Positions 16,401 through 26,000 of a stretch of 64,000 nt of DNA are shown here, one piece after another. Position 1 is the stretch's first letter. Every line of letters begins with the position of its first letter. Below the pieces are notes generated by a model. That model was given only the letters and a program-made list of their open reading frames with translations, had not been told where the DNA came from and did no database searches. Where the stretch lies: the NCBI RefSeq assembly GCF_000009985.1, contig NC_007626.1, positions 2,078,001-2,142,000 of the forward strand. The letters run 5' to 3'. Position numbers and translations under genes: made by a program. Source of the DNA: Paramagnetospirillum magneticum AMB-1 (lineage in GTDB: Bacteria > Pseudomonadota > Alphaproteobacteria > Rhodospirillales > Magnetospirillaceae).

Positions 16401-19303
16401 AAGCGTTCGCCCAGTTTCAGCGCCAGTTCCGAGAATTCCAGCCCGGTGCGGAAATCCTCGAACCGGCCCACCAGGGACACGGAATAGCCCGAGAACGCCG
16501 CGCTGGAATCCTCGGTCACGCCGTGGTGCAGCGACAGGTTGATGGCCGTGAGGCCCAGAAAGGGATAGAGCAGGGGACGCACGTGATACACCGCCGGAAT
16601 GGCGTCGGCGATCAGGCCGATCAGCGCCCGGACGGCGGGGACGTGGCATTCGGGCAGCCGGACCAGATCGGCCACGTGCCGCCCCTTGAGGAGCCCGGCC
16701 AGTTCCTGGCGCGCCGCCTGGACGGCGCTGGCGGTATCCTCTTCGGTCTCGGGGCAGGCGAGGCCGAAACGTTCGAGGGCCTTGACGGCGACGGCGACGG
16801 CGTCGCCAAAACGGCCCGAGACCATGAACATGCGAAAGCGCAGGCGCCAGACCTGGGCGCTCTGGTCATCGGTGGCCGCCTTGCCCAGCAAGAGCTCGAA
16901 CAGCGCGTCCGCCTGGGCATGGTTGCCCACCAGGTATTCGCACTCGGACAGGTCCAGGAACAGGGCGAAGGTGTTGTCGTGGGCCACGTCCCAGCAATCG
17001 GCCCCCAGCAGATTGCGGGCCAGGGTGAAGTAGACCCGGGCCGAGGCATTGGCCGAGGACGCCTTGGCCTTGCGCCCCGCCTGGATGTTCAGCCCGGCCA
17101 GCAGGTCGCGTTCGGCCTGGCTGGTGATCATCTGGCGGCCGAGATTGAGGTGGTGGATCACGTCGAACAGCCGGTCGTCGACCTCCTCGGCGGACAGGCT
17201 TTCCAGCATCCGCCGCCCGATCTGCAGATGGGTGGCGACCATTTCGGCGATGGGAAGGGACAGATAGGCCGCTTCCTGAATCCGGTCGTGGGTGAAGCTG
17301 AGGCGATCGCCGTTGCGGATCAGAAAGCCGGCCTGAATGGCCTTTTCCAGGCTGCCCAGGCACTCCTCTTCCGTCCGGTCGTAGGCCATGGCCAGGGTGC
17401 CCAGGGTGGTGCCGTTGCCCAGGCAGGCGATCCGCCGTAACTCCGCCTGGTCGGCCTCGGGCAGGCGGCGCAGCTTGGCCGCCATCAGGATGACCACGTT
17501 GTCGGAAAACCCCATGTCGCCGATGCGTCCGAGGTCCCAGCGCCACTCCGCCTTGCTCTGATCGAACCACAGCAGCTTCTCTTCCGCCAAGGTGCTCAGG
17601 AACTGGATGGCGAAGAACGGATTGCCCGCCGTTTTCTGGTGAATCAGCCGGACCAGCGGAGCCGCCCGTTCGCCGGCACAACGCAACGTATCGGCCACCA
17701 GATGTCCAAGGTCGTCCTCGTTCAGAGGCTTGAGCACGATGTCGTCGACCGGCCGCCCCCCCTTGCGGATGGTTTCCACCGACAGCATCAGGGGGTGGGA
17801 ACTGTCCACCTCGTTGTCGCGATAGCTGCCGATCAGCAGAAGATGCCGCACCTCGGGGTGGGTCATCAGGTGTTCGAGCAGCTTCATGGACCCGTTGTCC
17901 ATCCACTGGAGGTCGTCCAGGAACAGCACCAGCGGCTGCTCCGGCCGGGCCAGCACCGAGACGAAGCGGCGGAACACCGTCAGGAAGCGGACCTGCGCCT
18001 CGCCCGGCGGCAGTTCGGGCACGCCCGGCTGCTCGCCCACCACCAGCTCCAGCTGGGGAATGAGATCGATGAGCAGCCCGCCATTGGGGCCGACCGCATC
18101 CAGGAAGGCCTCGCGCCAGCGGCGGATGTCCGATTCCGGCGCGCCCAGAATCTGGCGGATCAGGGTGTGGAAGGCCTGGGCGAAGGTGGAATAGGGAATG
18201 TCCCGCTTGTGCTGGTCGAACTTGCCCGCGCCGAACATGCCGTCGCGCTCGACCATGGCCGGGTGGATCTGGTTGACCAGGGCCGACTTTCCGACTCCGG
18301 AATAGCCCGACACCAGAACCAGTTCGGGCATGCCGTCGTCGGCCACCCGGCGGAAGGCCGCCAGCAGGATGTCCGATTCCCGTTCCCGGCCGTAAAGGTG
18401 CTCGGGAATGGTCAGGATGCCGGAATGGTCGCTTCCGGCCAGGGGGAAGCCGGAAATCCGCCCGGCGGTCGTCCATTCGGCCAGACAGGCCTCCAGATCG
18501 GAGGCCAGACCCTCGGCGGTCTGGTAGCGTTCTTCCGCGGTCTTGGCCAGCAACTTCATGATGATGGCCGAAATCTGGTCGGGCAGGCCGGCAACCCGGT
18601 CATGGGGCGGCGAGGGCTGGCGGGCGATATGGCAATGGACCCACTCCATGGGGTCCACTGCGGAGAACGGCCGCAGCCCTGTGAACATCTCGTAAAGAAC
18701 GACGCCCAGGGAATAGAGGTCGCTGCGGGAATCCACCGACCGGTTCATCCGGCCCGTCTGCTCGGGGGCCATGTAGGCGAAGGTTCCGCAGACGCTTTCG
18801 GCTCCCTGGTTGTGACGCTGCTCGCGCCGCAATTGGGAGGCCGCCCCGAAGCCGGTGAAGGTTACCGTGGCGCCGGCCTCGTCGATCAGGATGTTCGAGG
18901 GGGTGATATCCTTGTGGATCAGTCCCTTGACATGGACGCGCCCCAGGGTCCGGGCCAGCAGGGCCGACAGGCGCAGCAGCCGGGCCACGTCCGCCATGCG
19001 CAGCGGGCCGGAGCGCGACGCGATCACCTGCGACAGCGGCACGCCGCCGGGATCGGAAAGGGTCAGGGTCAGGCGGCCGGATACCTCGTCCAGCGACAGG
19101 GGGACGGCGCCCCAGGCCGCGTCGATTTCGCTCCTCAGCGCGAATTCACGCCGCAGACGGTCGATGACCGGTTGCGATGGCCGGGCGGACGACGTGCTGC
19201 GGAGCAGGACCGCGCGACCGCCGGCGGCGGTGCCGCGCGCCAGCAACGTCTCCTCGTCCCGGCAGAGGATGTCGGCCACCTTGAACTCGGACGGAACACT
19301 CAT
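13424..19303 (-). CDS. Giant sensor: pseudokinase - STAND ATPase - TPR-like - GAF - PAS-like - Hpt - HATPase
   Basis: 1959 residues from the ATG at 19303 (a TTG at 19321 is possible). Domains in order: a Ser/Thr kinase fold (about 10-275) with LIHKDITPSN but TGFG in place of DFG and AVLLR in place of the VAIK lysine; an AAA/STAND ATPase with Walker A SGYSGVGKSA (about 330) and Walker B LVLFLDDLQWMD (about 455); a long helical TPR-like region (about 600-1250); GAF (about 1310-1480); PAS-like (about 1490-1600); Hpt with IHTFKGTF (about 1665); and a CheA-type ATPase (FRNAIDHGIED, then GRGVGMTAVKASVEELGG). There is no HisKA dimerisation domain. This architecture is known from large hybrid kinases; here the kinase part appears catalytically dead. 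It heads an overlapping operon with the CheX-receiver and diguanylate cyclase genes. Confidence 0.85.
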   Translation of the reverse strand: MSVPSEFKVADILCRDEETLLARGTAAGGRAVLLRSTSSARPSQPVIDRLRREFALRSEIDAAWGAVPLSLDEVSGRLTLTLSDPGGVPLSQVIASRSGPLRMADVARLLRLSALLARTLGRVHVKGLIHKDITPSNILIDEAGATVTFTGFGAASQLRREQRHNQGAESVCGTFAYMAPEQTGRMNRSVDSRSDLYSLGVVLYEMFTGLRPFSAVDPMEWVHCHIARQPSPPHDRVAGLPDQISAIIMKLLAKTAEERYQTAEGLASDLEACLAEWTTAGRISGFPLAGSDHSGILTIPEHLYGRERESDILLAAFRRVADDGMPELVLVSGYSGVGKSALVNQIHPAMVERDGMFGAGKFDQHKRDIPYSTFAQAFHTLIRQILGAPESDIRRWREAFLDAVGPNGGLLIDLIPQLELVVGEQPGVPELPPGEAQVRFLTVFRRFVSVLARPEQPLVLFLDDLQWMDNGSMKLLEHLMTHPEVRHLLLIGSYRDNEVDSSHPLMLSVETIRKGGRPVDDIVLKPLNEDDLGHLVADTLRCAGERAAPLVRLIHQKTAGNPFFAIQFLSTLAEEKLLWFDQSKAEWRWDLGRIGDMGFSDNVVILMAAKLRRLPEADQAELRRIACLGNGTTLGTLAMAYDRTEEECLGSLEKAIQAGFLIRNGDRLSFTHDRIQEAAYLSLPIAEMVATHLQIGRRMLESLSAEEVDDRLFDVIHHLNLGRQMITSQAERDLLAGLNIQAGRKAKASSANASARVYFTLARNLLGADCWDVAHDNTFALFLDLSECEYLVGNHAQADALFELLLGKAATDDQSAQVWRLRFRMFMVSGRFGDAVAVAVKALERFGLACPETEEDTASAVQAARQELAGLLKGRHVADLVRLPECHVPAVRALIGLIADAIPAVYHVRPLLYPFLGLTAINLSLHHGVTEDSSAAFSGYSVSLVGRFEDFRTGLEFSELALKLGERFDSAPLKGTLLFRHGYFVTPWSKPIASIMPVLEETFRTCLDTGNLIYAAYVAYASAWMLFEKGEPLDVVLAHMRKYTPFAANARIPFAILMLRLQELFIAGLQGVELDVKPGIAGADSAENSYEALVATAHGYGIAFYHVVRQVTPYLMGRYEEALGAARETAALVPKISSSVIETSHHFYGALAITALYPSAEPERREEMAPWLAEHHRKLALWAEHCPETFAARAALIDAEMAALSGGGNEVMRLYERAILTAREHGQLHCEAIANERAGQFCLEQGLPSIAENYLRNARYCYTRWGALAKVAQLDQNFPRLAEAALADGAMTSFSGSADGLDLMTVIKAQQAVSGEIVLGKLVESLLRIVVEHAGADRGLLILRHGDSFRIEAEAVVEGDLIAVSTCAAPPTSDDLPLTVFQYVARTRERVVIDNAIGPNTYMTEGYAARSGVKSVMCLPVVTHGALSAVLYLENRLAAGAFTRKRVAVLDLLATQASISLENALLYTEMEERVRDRTRELAESLSAVKTKGDQVSALLDNSGQGFLSFRGDLVVEPEFSHPCLTFFGGSPAGKPVDELLFSGNEHARDTLRACIEEALKEHDTSRAELYLSLLPEEISIGRRVLKAEFKPLNRSIMVVLTDITGEKALAAQVARERTRLEMIVSAVTYGNDFFDAVAEFTNFVQDGAGMWRGRDRAVLYRTIHTFKGTFNQLGFHHLPTQLHDVESSLQRLGRRGDAAEAATMVFARDWQAVLNADLETVREALGDDFMARRGVVTVTPEQAKRFERFARGLLSETDIPNVLEEIAAIRTVSLRQAIADFDKMIHQISARLEKEVAPLVVEGDDVRIDPEVFGPFLRSLGHVFRNAIDHGIEDPDSRLSTGKSEIGTITCAIRRNNGALDIDIADDGAGIDVETLRRRAAELTSDDVSDWDIADLVFAEGISIRAEATELSGRGVGMTAVKASVEELGGSIRIDSRPGHGTHFLFHIPFPPQVEGRAQ

Positions 19304-19321
19304 TGGTCCCCAAACCCCCAA

Positions 19322-19579
19322 ATCGACTTTGACTTCAGGTGTCCGTTCCGACGCGGGACACCATCCGCCGCGCTCAGCCTACGTTGCTTTTTGCTCTCGT
19401 TCAATCCTCGCAACCACCTGGTCTGCCGCGTCCCTCCCTTTCCTGAGTTCTCGCAACATGAATACTAAGGGTAATACCTGATGAGCTAAAGGTGTGCCTT
19501 TTAAACTGTGGCAAGGAATGGACGTCCTATATCTTGGTATGATATCTGAAACGGCAATTCCAAGCGTAAGGGTGGTGCA
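19322..19579. promoter_or_regulatory. Divergent intergenic region, AT-rich
   Basis: 258 bases separate the leftward giant sensor gene from the rightward small-protein/PKS locus. The right half is clearly richer in A and T than the flanks, which suits promoters for both directions. No confident promoter, operator or RNA gene could be assigned. Confidence 0.3.
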
Positions 19580-19984
19580 ATGCGCGAAAACAATCACGAA
19601 AAAATTTCTGATAGCGATAGTGACTCCGAGGATAAAAATAAAAAACGAAATAAATGCAGAAGAAATGCTCGTGAAAATGGCGCATTCAGTCGCACCGGCG
19701 CCTTCGGCCAGGGGTTCGGCGGCAATCCGTTCGGCGGCGGTTTCGGCCCCGCCCAGTTCATGCAGATGCTGCCCCTGATGATGGCCATGGGCGGTGGCAT
19801 GCCCGGCGGCGGCATGGCCAAGATGCAGCTGCAACTGATGATGTGGATGGTCGAGACCTGGCTGGACTACCTGTCGGCCATGCAGGAGGTGTTCGAGCGC
19901 GCCTTCGACCGGCTGCGCGAGATGGAGCTGTGCGGCGGCTTCATGGGGGGCGGCTACCAGGGCGAGGACGACAAGGAGTGGTGA
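19580..19984 (+). CDS. Gly/Met-rich small protein before the PKS
   Basis: 134 residues, family unknown. Three parts are visible: a strongly charged N-terminus of about 33 residues (Asp/Ser/Lys/Arg/Asn-rich, encoded by unusually AT-rich DNA); a Gly/Met-rich middle (GQGFGGNPFGGGFG, then MQMLPLMMAMGGGMPGGG); and an amphipathic helical segment (about 85-115, with aromatic residues in MMWMVETWLDYL). There is no signal peptide. It ends 31 bases before the PKS start on the same strand, so it is probably co-transcribed. A granule-, membrane- or PKS-associated structural role is a guess. Confidence 0.6.
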   Translation: MRENNHEKISDSDSDSEDKNKKRNKCRRNARENGAFSRTGAFGQGFGGNPFGGGFGPAQFMQMLPLMMAMGGGMPGGGMAKMQLQLMMWMVETWLDYLSAMQEVFERAFDRLREMELCGGFMGGGYQGEDDKEW

Positions 19985-20015
19985 TCCTCGGGGCATAAGG
20001 AGGGGAGGGGGAAGT

Positions 20016-23000
20016 ATGAGGGGCGTCCGCAAGCCGCTGGATATCGCCATCATCGGCATGGCGTGCCGTTTCGCCGGCGCGTCCGATTGGCGCGCCTATT
20101 GGCGCAATCTGCTGGACGGCGTCGAGTCGGTCACCTTCCTGACCGACGCCCAGATGATTGAGGCCGGAGTCGACCCGGCCCGGCTGCGCCACCCCGATTA
20201 CGTCAAGGCGGCCTTCCTGCTGCCGGGCACCGAGAATTTCGATCCGCAGTTCTTCGGCTATTCCCCCCACGAAGCCCGCCTCATCGACCCGCAGCAGCGC
20301 CATCTGCTGGAAGTGTCGTGGGAGGCGTTTGAGGATGCCGGGTATCCTCCCGGCCAGGATCACGGCCCCGTCGGCGTTTATGCCGCCACCGGCAGCGTGG
20401 TCACCAACTACATGATGAACGAGCTGGCCGACCACCCGGATTCCCGCGGCGCCACGGCCAGCCTGCTGCATATCGGCAACGACAAGGACTTCGCCGCCAC
20501 CCGGGTGTCCTTCAAGCTGAACCTTACCGGTCCCAGCCTCAACGTGCAGACGGCGTGCTCCACCTCCTTGGTGCTGGTGCATCTGGCCTGCAACGCCATC
20601 CAGGGCGGCGAGTGCGCCATGGCCCTGGCGGCGGCGGGCATCGTCCGCGTGCCCCAGGCGGCGGGCTATATGGGGGTCAAGGGCGCCATCTTCGCCCCCG
20701 ACGGCCATATCCGCACCTTCGACGCCGAGGCCGGGGGCACGGTGTTCTCGTCGGGCGTCGCCGCCATGCTGTTCAAGGGCCTGGACCAGGCCGTGGCCGA
20801 CGGCGACAACATCTATGGCGTGATCCGGGGCACGGCGCTGAACAACGACGGGGGGCGCAAGGCCTCCTATGCCGGGACCAGCGTGCGGGGCCAGACCGAC
20901 GTGATGAAGGCCGCCCTGGCGCAAAGCGGGTTCGACCCGTCCACCATCGGTGCGGTGGAGTGCCACGGCACCGGCACCATCGTGGGCGATCCCCGCGAGT
21001 TCACGGCACTGCAGCGGGCCTTCGAGGGCGACCGGCGCCAGGGCAAATGCCCCATGGGCTCGACCAAGCCCAATATCGGCCATTCCGAGCAATCGGCCGG
21101 TCTGGCCTCCCTGATCAAGACGGCGCTGTCCCTGGGGGAAGGGGTGGTGCCGCCCACCATCAATTACCGCACGCCCAACCCGCGCATGAAGATCGAGCAG
21201 TCCCGGTTCTTCGTGAATACCGAGCGGCTGTCCTGGCCCGAGGTCCCCGAGCATCCCCGCCGCGCCCTGGTCAACGGGCTGGGAATCGGTGGGACCAATG
21301 GGGTGGTGGTGATGGAGCAGGCCCCGCCGCCCCGTCCCCGCACCGGGGCCGCGCCGCGCCCGCGCCATCTGGTGGTGTTGTCGGGCAAGTCGGCCGGTGC
21401 CCTGGACGCCAACGCCGCCCGCCATCGCGCCTGGGCTCTGGCGCATCCCGACATGGCCATGGGCGACTACGCCCATACGCTGGCGGTGGGCCGCACCCAT
21501 TTCGACCACCGCTTTGCCTGTGTCGCCGCCTCGCCGGCCGAACTGGCCGCCCGGCTGGAGGGCTTCAAGGCCGACCCCAAGGCGGCCCGCAAGGCGTCCC
21601 AGCCCCGCCGGCTGGCCTTCCTGTTCAGCGGCCAGGGTGCCCAGGTGGCGGGCATGGGCCGCACTCTTTATGAGATCGAGCCCACCTTCCGCGCCGAACT
21701 GGACGCCGTGGCCGCCGCCCTCGATCCCCATCTCGACCGCAAGCTGCTGGACGTGCTGTTCGCGGACGGCGAGGCCATCCACAACACCGGCTATACCCAG
21801 CCTTGCCTGTTCGCGGTGGAAGTGGCCCTGGCCCGCACCCTGGCCGCCTGGGGCATCCGGCCCGAGGCGGTGTGCGGCCATTCGGTGGGCGAATTCGCGG
21901 CCTGCGTCGTCGCCGGGGTGTATTCCCTGGACGATGCCGCCCGGCTGGTGGCGACGCGGGGCCGCATGATGCAGGCCCTGCCGGCGGGGGGCGCCATGAG
22001 CGCCGTGTTCGCCGAGGAAGCCGTGGTGGCCGAGGTCTTGGCCGCCCTCGACGGCAAAAAGATCGGCATCGCCGCCGTCAACGGGCCGCAGGGCACGGTG
22101 ATTTCGGGCGAGGCCGCCGAAGTGGCCAAGGCCGTCGCGGCGCTCGAGGCCAAGGGGATTCCCTCCAAGGCGCTGACCGTTTCCCACGCCTTCCATTCGC
22201 CGTTGATGGACCCGGCCCTGCCCGAGCTGGATGCGGCGGTCTGGGCCGTTCAGGCCAATGCCAAGGCTCCGGCGCTGGGCTGGGTCTCGACCTATACCGG
22301 TCAGTCGAAAAAGGATGCGCCCGATTCCGAATACTGGTGCAGCCAGGCGCGGCAGGCGGTGCGCTTTGCCGATGCCGTGGCGGCGCTGGCCAAGTCGGGC
22401 ATCCGGGACTTCGTGGAGATCGGTCCGGGCGGCGCCTTGCTGGCCCTGGGGCGCAGCGTCGCCGGGGCCGAGGGGCTGGGCTGGCTGCCGACCCTGGGCA
22501 AGGGCGATGAACATCAGACCTTGCTGGAGAGTGTGGGCGCGCTCTATCGCGCCGGCAACGATCCCGATTGGGCGGCCTTCGACGCGCCCTTCGATCTCCG
22601 GCGCCTGTCGCTTCCCGTCTACGCCTTCCAGCACGAGCGGGTGTGGGCCACCAAGGATTACGAGCCGGTGGGCGGGCGCCGCGCCGCCGTACCCGCCGGA
22701 ACGGGACTGACCGGACGGCGGCTGCCTTCGCCGCTGGCCGCCCATCAGTTCGAGACCGAGTTCAGCCGCCAGCGCTTCGGCTGGCTCGATGACCACCGGG
22801 TGCATGGCGCCGTGGTGCTGCCCACCACCGCCGGATTGCTGGCCGCCCTCGAGGGGGCGCGGGCCAAGCTAGGCGAGGGGCCGCTGGAAGTGGCGGGCTT
22901 CAGCCACGGCGACGCCCTGGTCCTGGCCGATGACGAGGCTCGGCTCGGCCATCTGGTGGTGGAGGCCAACGGCGATGGGGCGGGGTTCAGCCTGTCCAGC

Positions 23001-26000
23001 CGGGGCGGCGACGAGGACAAGTGGCGGACCCATATGCGCGGCGAAATCCGCCGCGCCAAGCCGGGCAAGGCCAGCACCTTCGACGCCAAGGCCCTGAAGC
23101 GGCGCTGTCACCTGCCGGTCAAGGCCGACAGCTATTACGCCGGAATGCGCAGCCTGGGGCTGGCCTACGGCCCCAGCTTCCGCGCCATCGAGAGCCTATG
23201 GCGCGGCGAAGGCGAGGCCCTGGCCCGCCTGCGCCTGCCCGATCTGGTGGAGCCCCTGGGCAACGGCCTGATGCATCCGGCCCTGCTGGACGCCTGCCTG
23301 CACGTCTACCCGGCGGTGATCGAGGAGCACGGCGACTTCACCCAGCCGCCGCCCGAGGGGTCCTCGGCCCATCTGCCGCTGGCCATGGAGCGGTTCAGCG
23401 GCGCCCGTTCCGAGGAACGGGAGCTTTGGGTGCACGCCCGCCGGCGCAAGCCCAACGGCCATGGCGCCGACATCACGGTGATCGACATCGAGGCCTTTGA
23501 TTCCGATGGCCGCCCGGTGGCCAGCTTCGACGGGCTGTCGGTCAAGAAGCTACCCGCCTCCCTGTTCAAGCCCCGCCGGGCCGATGGCGAAGACGGCTGG
23601 CTCTATGTCCCCCGCTGGGATGACCGGCCCGTGCCGCCGGTGGCCGCCAAGGCATCGGGACCGCTGACCTGGCTGCTGCTGGGCGGCGACGGTTTCGCCA
23701 AACCCCTGAAGGAGGCGCTGGGCCGCACCGGCGCCGCCTGCCGTCTGGTGGCCGCCAAGGATTGCCCCACCGATTTGGAGGGGTTCTCCCGTCTGCTGGA
23801 AGGCTTCGCCGCCGAGGCCGGGGCGGGCAAGGCGGGCATTCTTCATCTGGGGGCGGTGGATGCCCCCGGCGAGGAGGCCTGGGGCGACGAAGGGGCGCAG
23901 CGCCGCCTCTACGATTCGGTCCTCGGCCTGTCGCGCGCCCTGGGGGTCAACCGCACCGGCTTCCTGGTGGCGCCCAAGCTGCATCTGGTCACCCGTAACG
24001 CCGCCGATGCCACCGGCACCGAGCCGCCCGCCCATGTACTGGGCGCCGGGATGTGGGGCATGGGCCGCTCGCTCGCCCTGGAGGCGCCCGCCCTGTGGGG
24101 CGGGCTGATCGACCTGGAGGCCGGGGGAGCGTCCGGTGCCGAGGCCCAATTGCTGGCCGCCCATCTGGCCGCCGCCGATGACGAGGCCCAGGTCGCCCTG
24201 CGCGGCGGTAAGCGCCTTGCCGCCCGGCTGGTGCGCGCACCCGTCCCCGAGCGCCGTCCGGCGGCGGGCGAGGGCGGCACCTATCTGGTGACCGGCGGCC
24301 TGGGGGCACTGGGTGTGCTGACCGCTGAATGGCTGGCCGCATCGCGCAAGGCCGCCCATCTGGTGCTGGTCAGCCGCCAGGGCGACAAGGCGGCCAACGC
24401 CGCCGAGGTCTTGGCCCGGCTGGAGGCGCTGGGGGCCAAGGTGACCATCGCCAAGGCCGATATCGCCAAGGAGGGCGACGTGGCCAGGCTGCTGGGCCGT
24501 CTCGCCAAGGCCGAACCGGCGCTCAAGGGGATTTACCATAGTGCCGGCGTGCTGGACGACGGTCTGGTGGACCAGATGGACTGGACCAAGTTCCGCCGCG
24601 CCCTGGCGCCCAAGCTGGACGCGGGCTGGTGGCTGCACAAGCATAGCCAGGGGCTGAAGCTCCACGATTTCGTGCTGTATTCCTCGGTGTTGTCGGTGAT
24701 CGGCTCGGCGGGCCAGACCAACTACACCACCGGCAATGCCTGCCTCGACGCCCTGGCCGCCCATCGCCGCGCCCTGGGCCTGCCCGCGCTCTCGGTCAAC
24801 TGGGGCGCCTGGGCCAGCGCCGGCATGGCCGACGGCCTGGGGTCCCAGGGCGAGGCCATCTGGCGGGCGCGGGGCATTCACTACATCGAGCCCGATCTGG
24901 GCCGCGAGGCCTTCGACCTGCTGTTCGACGGCGCGGCCGGTCAGGCCGTGGTGCTTCCCGCCGACTGGCCCACCTTCCTGCGCCAGTTCCAGGTGCCGCC
25001 GCGCTTCTACGCTGAACTTCAGGGCGGCGCGGTGGGCGGGCTGGCCGCCGATATCGAAGCCTTGAAGCAGGCCATGGCGGCGCCCGAACCGGGGATTCGC
25101 CGCGCCGCCATCACCGATTTCCTGGCGCGGCAGGTGATGACCACCCTGGGCATGACCGCCAAGGTGGAGTCCGACCGGCCGCTGCGTGAACTGGGCCTGG
25201 ATTCCCTGATGTCGGTCACCCTGATCAACCGGGTGGAAAGCGCCACGGGCTTGCGCATTCCGGCGGTCAAGCTGATCAAGGGACCCAGCATCGACGAACT
25301 GGTGGCCGATGTCTGGCCCGATCTGGCCGGGGTGGAGGTTTCCGCTCCCGCCGCTGCCTCCGCCGCCGCCGAGACGGTGGTGGAGGTGGACGCGGCGCCC
25401 AGGCCGCAACCCAAGCCCGCCATCAATGCCGGGGCGGGAAAGTGGCTGGTCACCGTGGCGCCGCGGGCCAATCCCCGCTACCGGGTGTTCTGCTTTCCCT
25501 TCGCGGGCGGCGGTTCGGCGGCCTTCCAGGCATGGTCGGCCACCACCGATCCGGCCATCGAGGTCATCGCCGTGGAGCCGCCGGGGCGGCTGGCCCGCAT
25601 CAGCGAAAAGCCGGTGCGCGACATGGACGTCTTCGTCGATCACGTCATCGACGAGATGGAGGAGACGGGCAAGCTTGACCTGCCCTTCGCGCTGTTCGGC
25701 CACTGCCTGGGCGGGCTGACGCTGTACGAGGTGGCGCGCACCCTGATCCACGAGACCGAGACCAAGCCGCGTCACCTGTTCTGCTCGGGGGCGCGATGCC
25801 CCGACCGGGTGCGTATCGTCGGGCCGTTCGAAAAGAACCTGGCCCTGCATCTGGCCACCATGCCGGGCTACAAGCCCAATCTGCCGCCCTATCGCCAGGC
25901 CGATCCCATCTTCGCCGAGATCATCCGCCAGTTCGACATGGCGGCCAGCGACCAGTTCCTCGACGACCCGGAACTGCGCCGCCTGATGCTGCCCGCCGTG

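Noticed and set aside
13814..17440. A 1208-codon open frame antisense to the giant sensor gene
   Set aside because: It is the complement of a strongly domain-supported gene in GC-rich DNA; its translation is a low-complexity Gly/Gln/His/Asp-rich sequence with no domains.
19304..19321. TTG start at 19321 for the giant sensor
   Set aside because: It adds only six residues and the ATG at 19303 is the simpler start; the sequence does not decide firmly.
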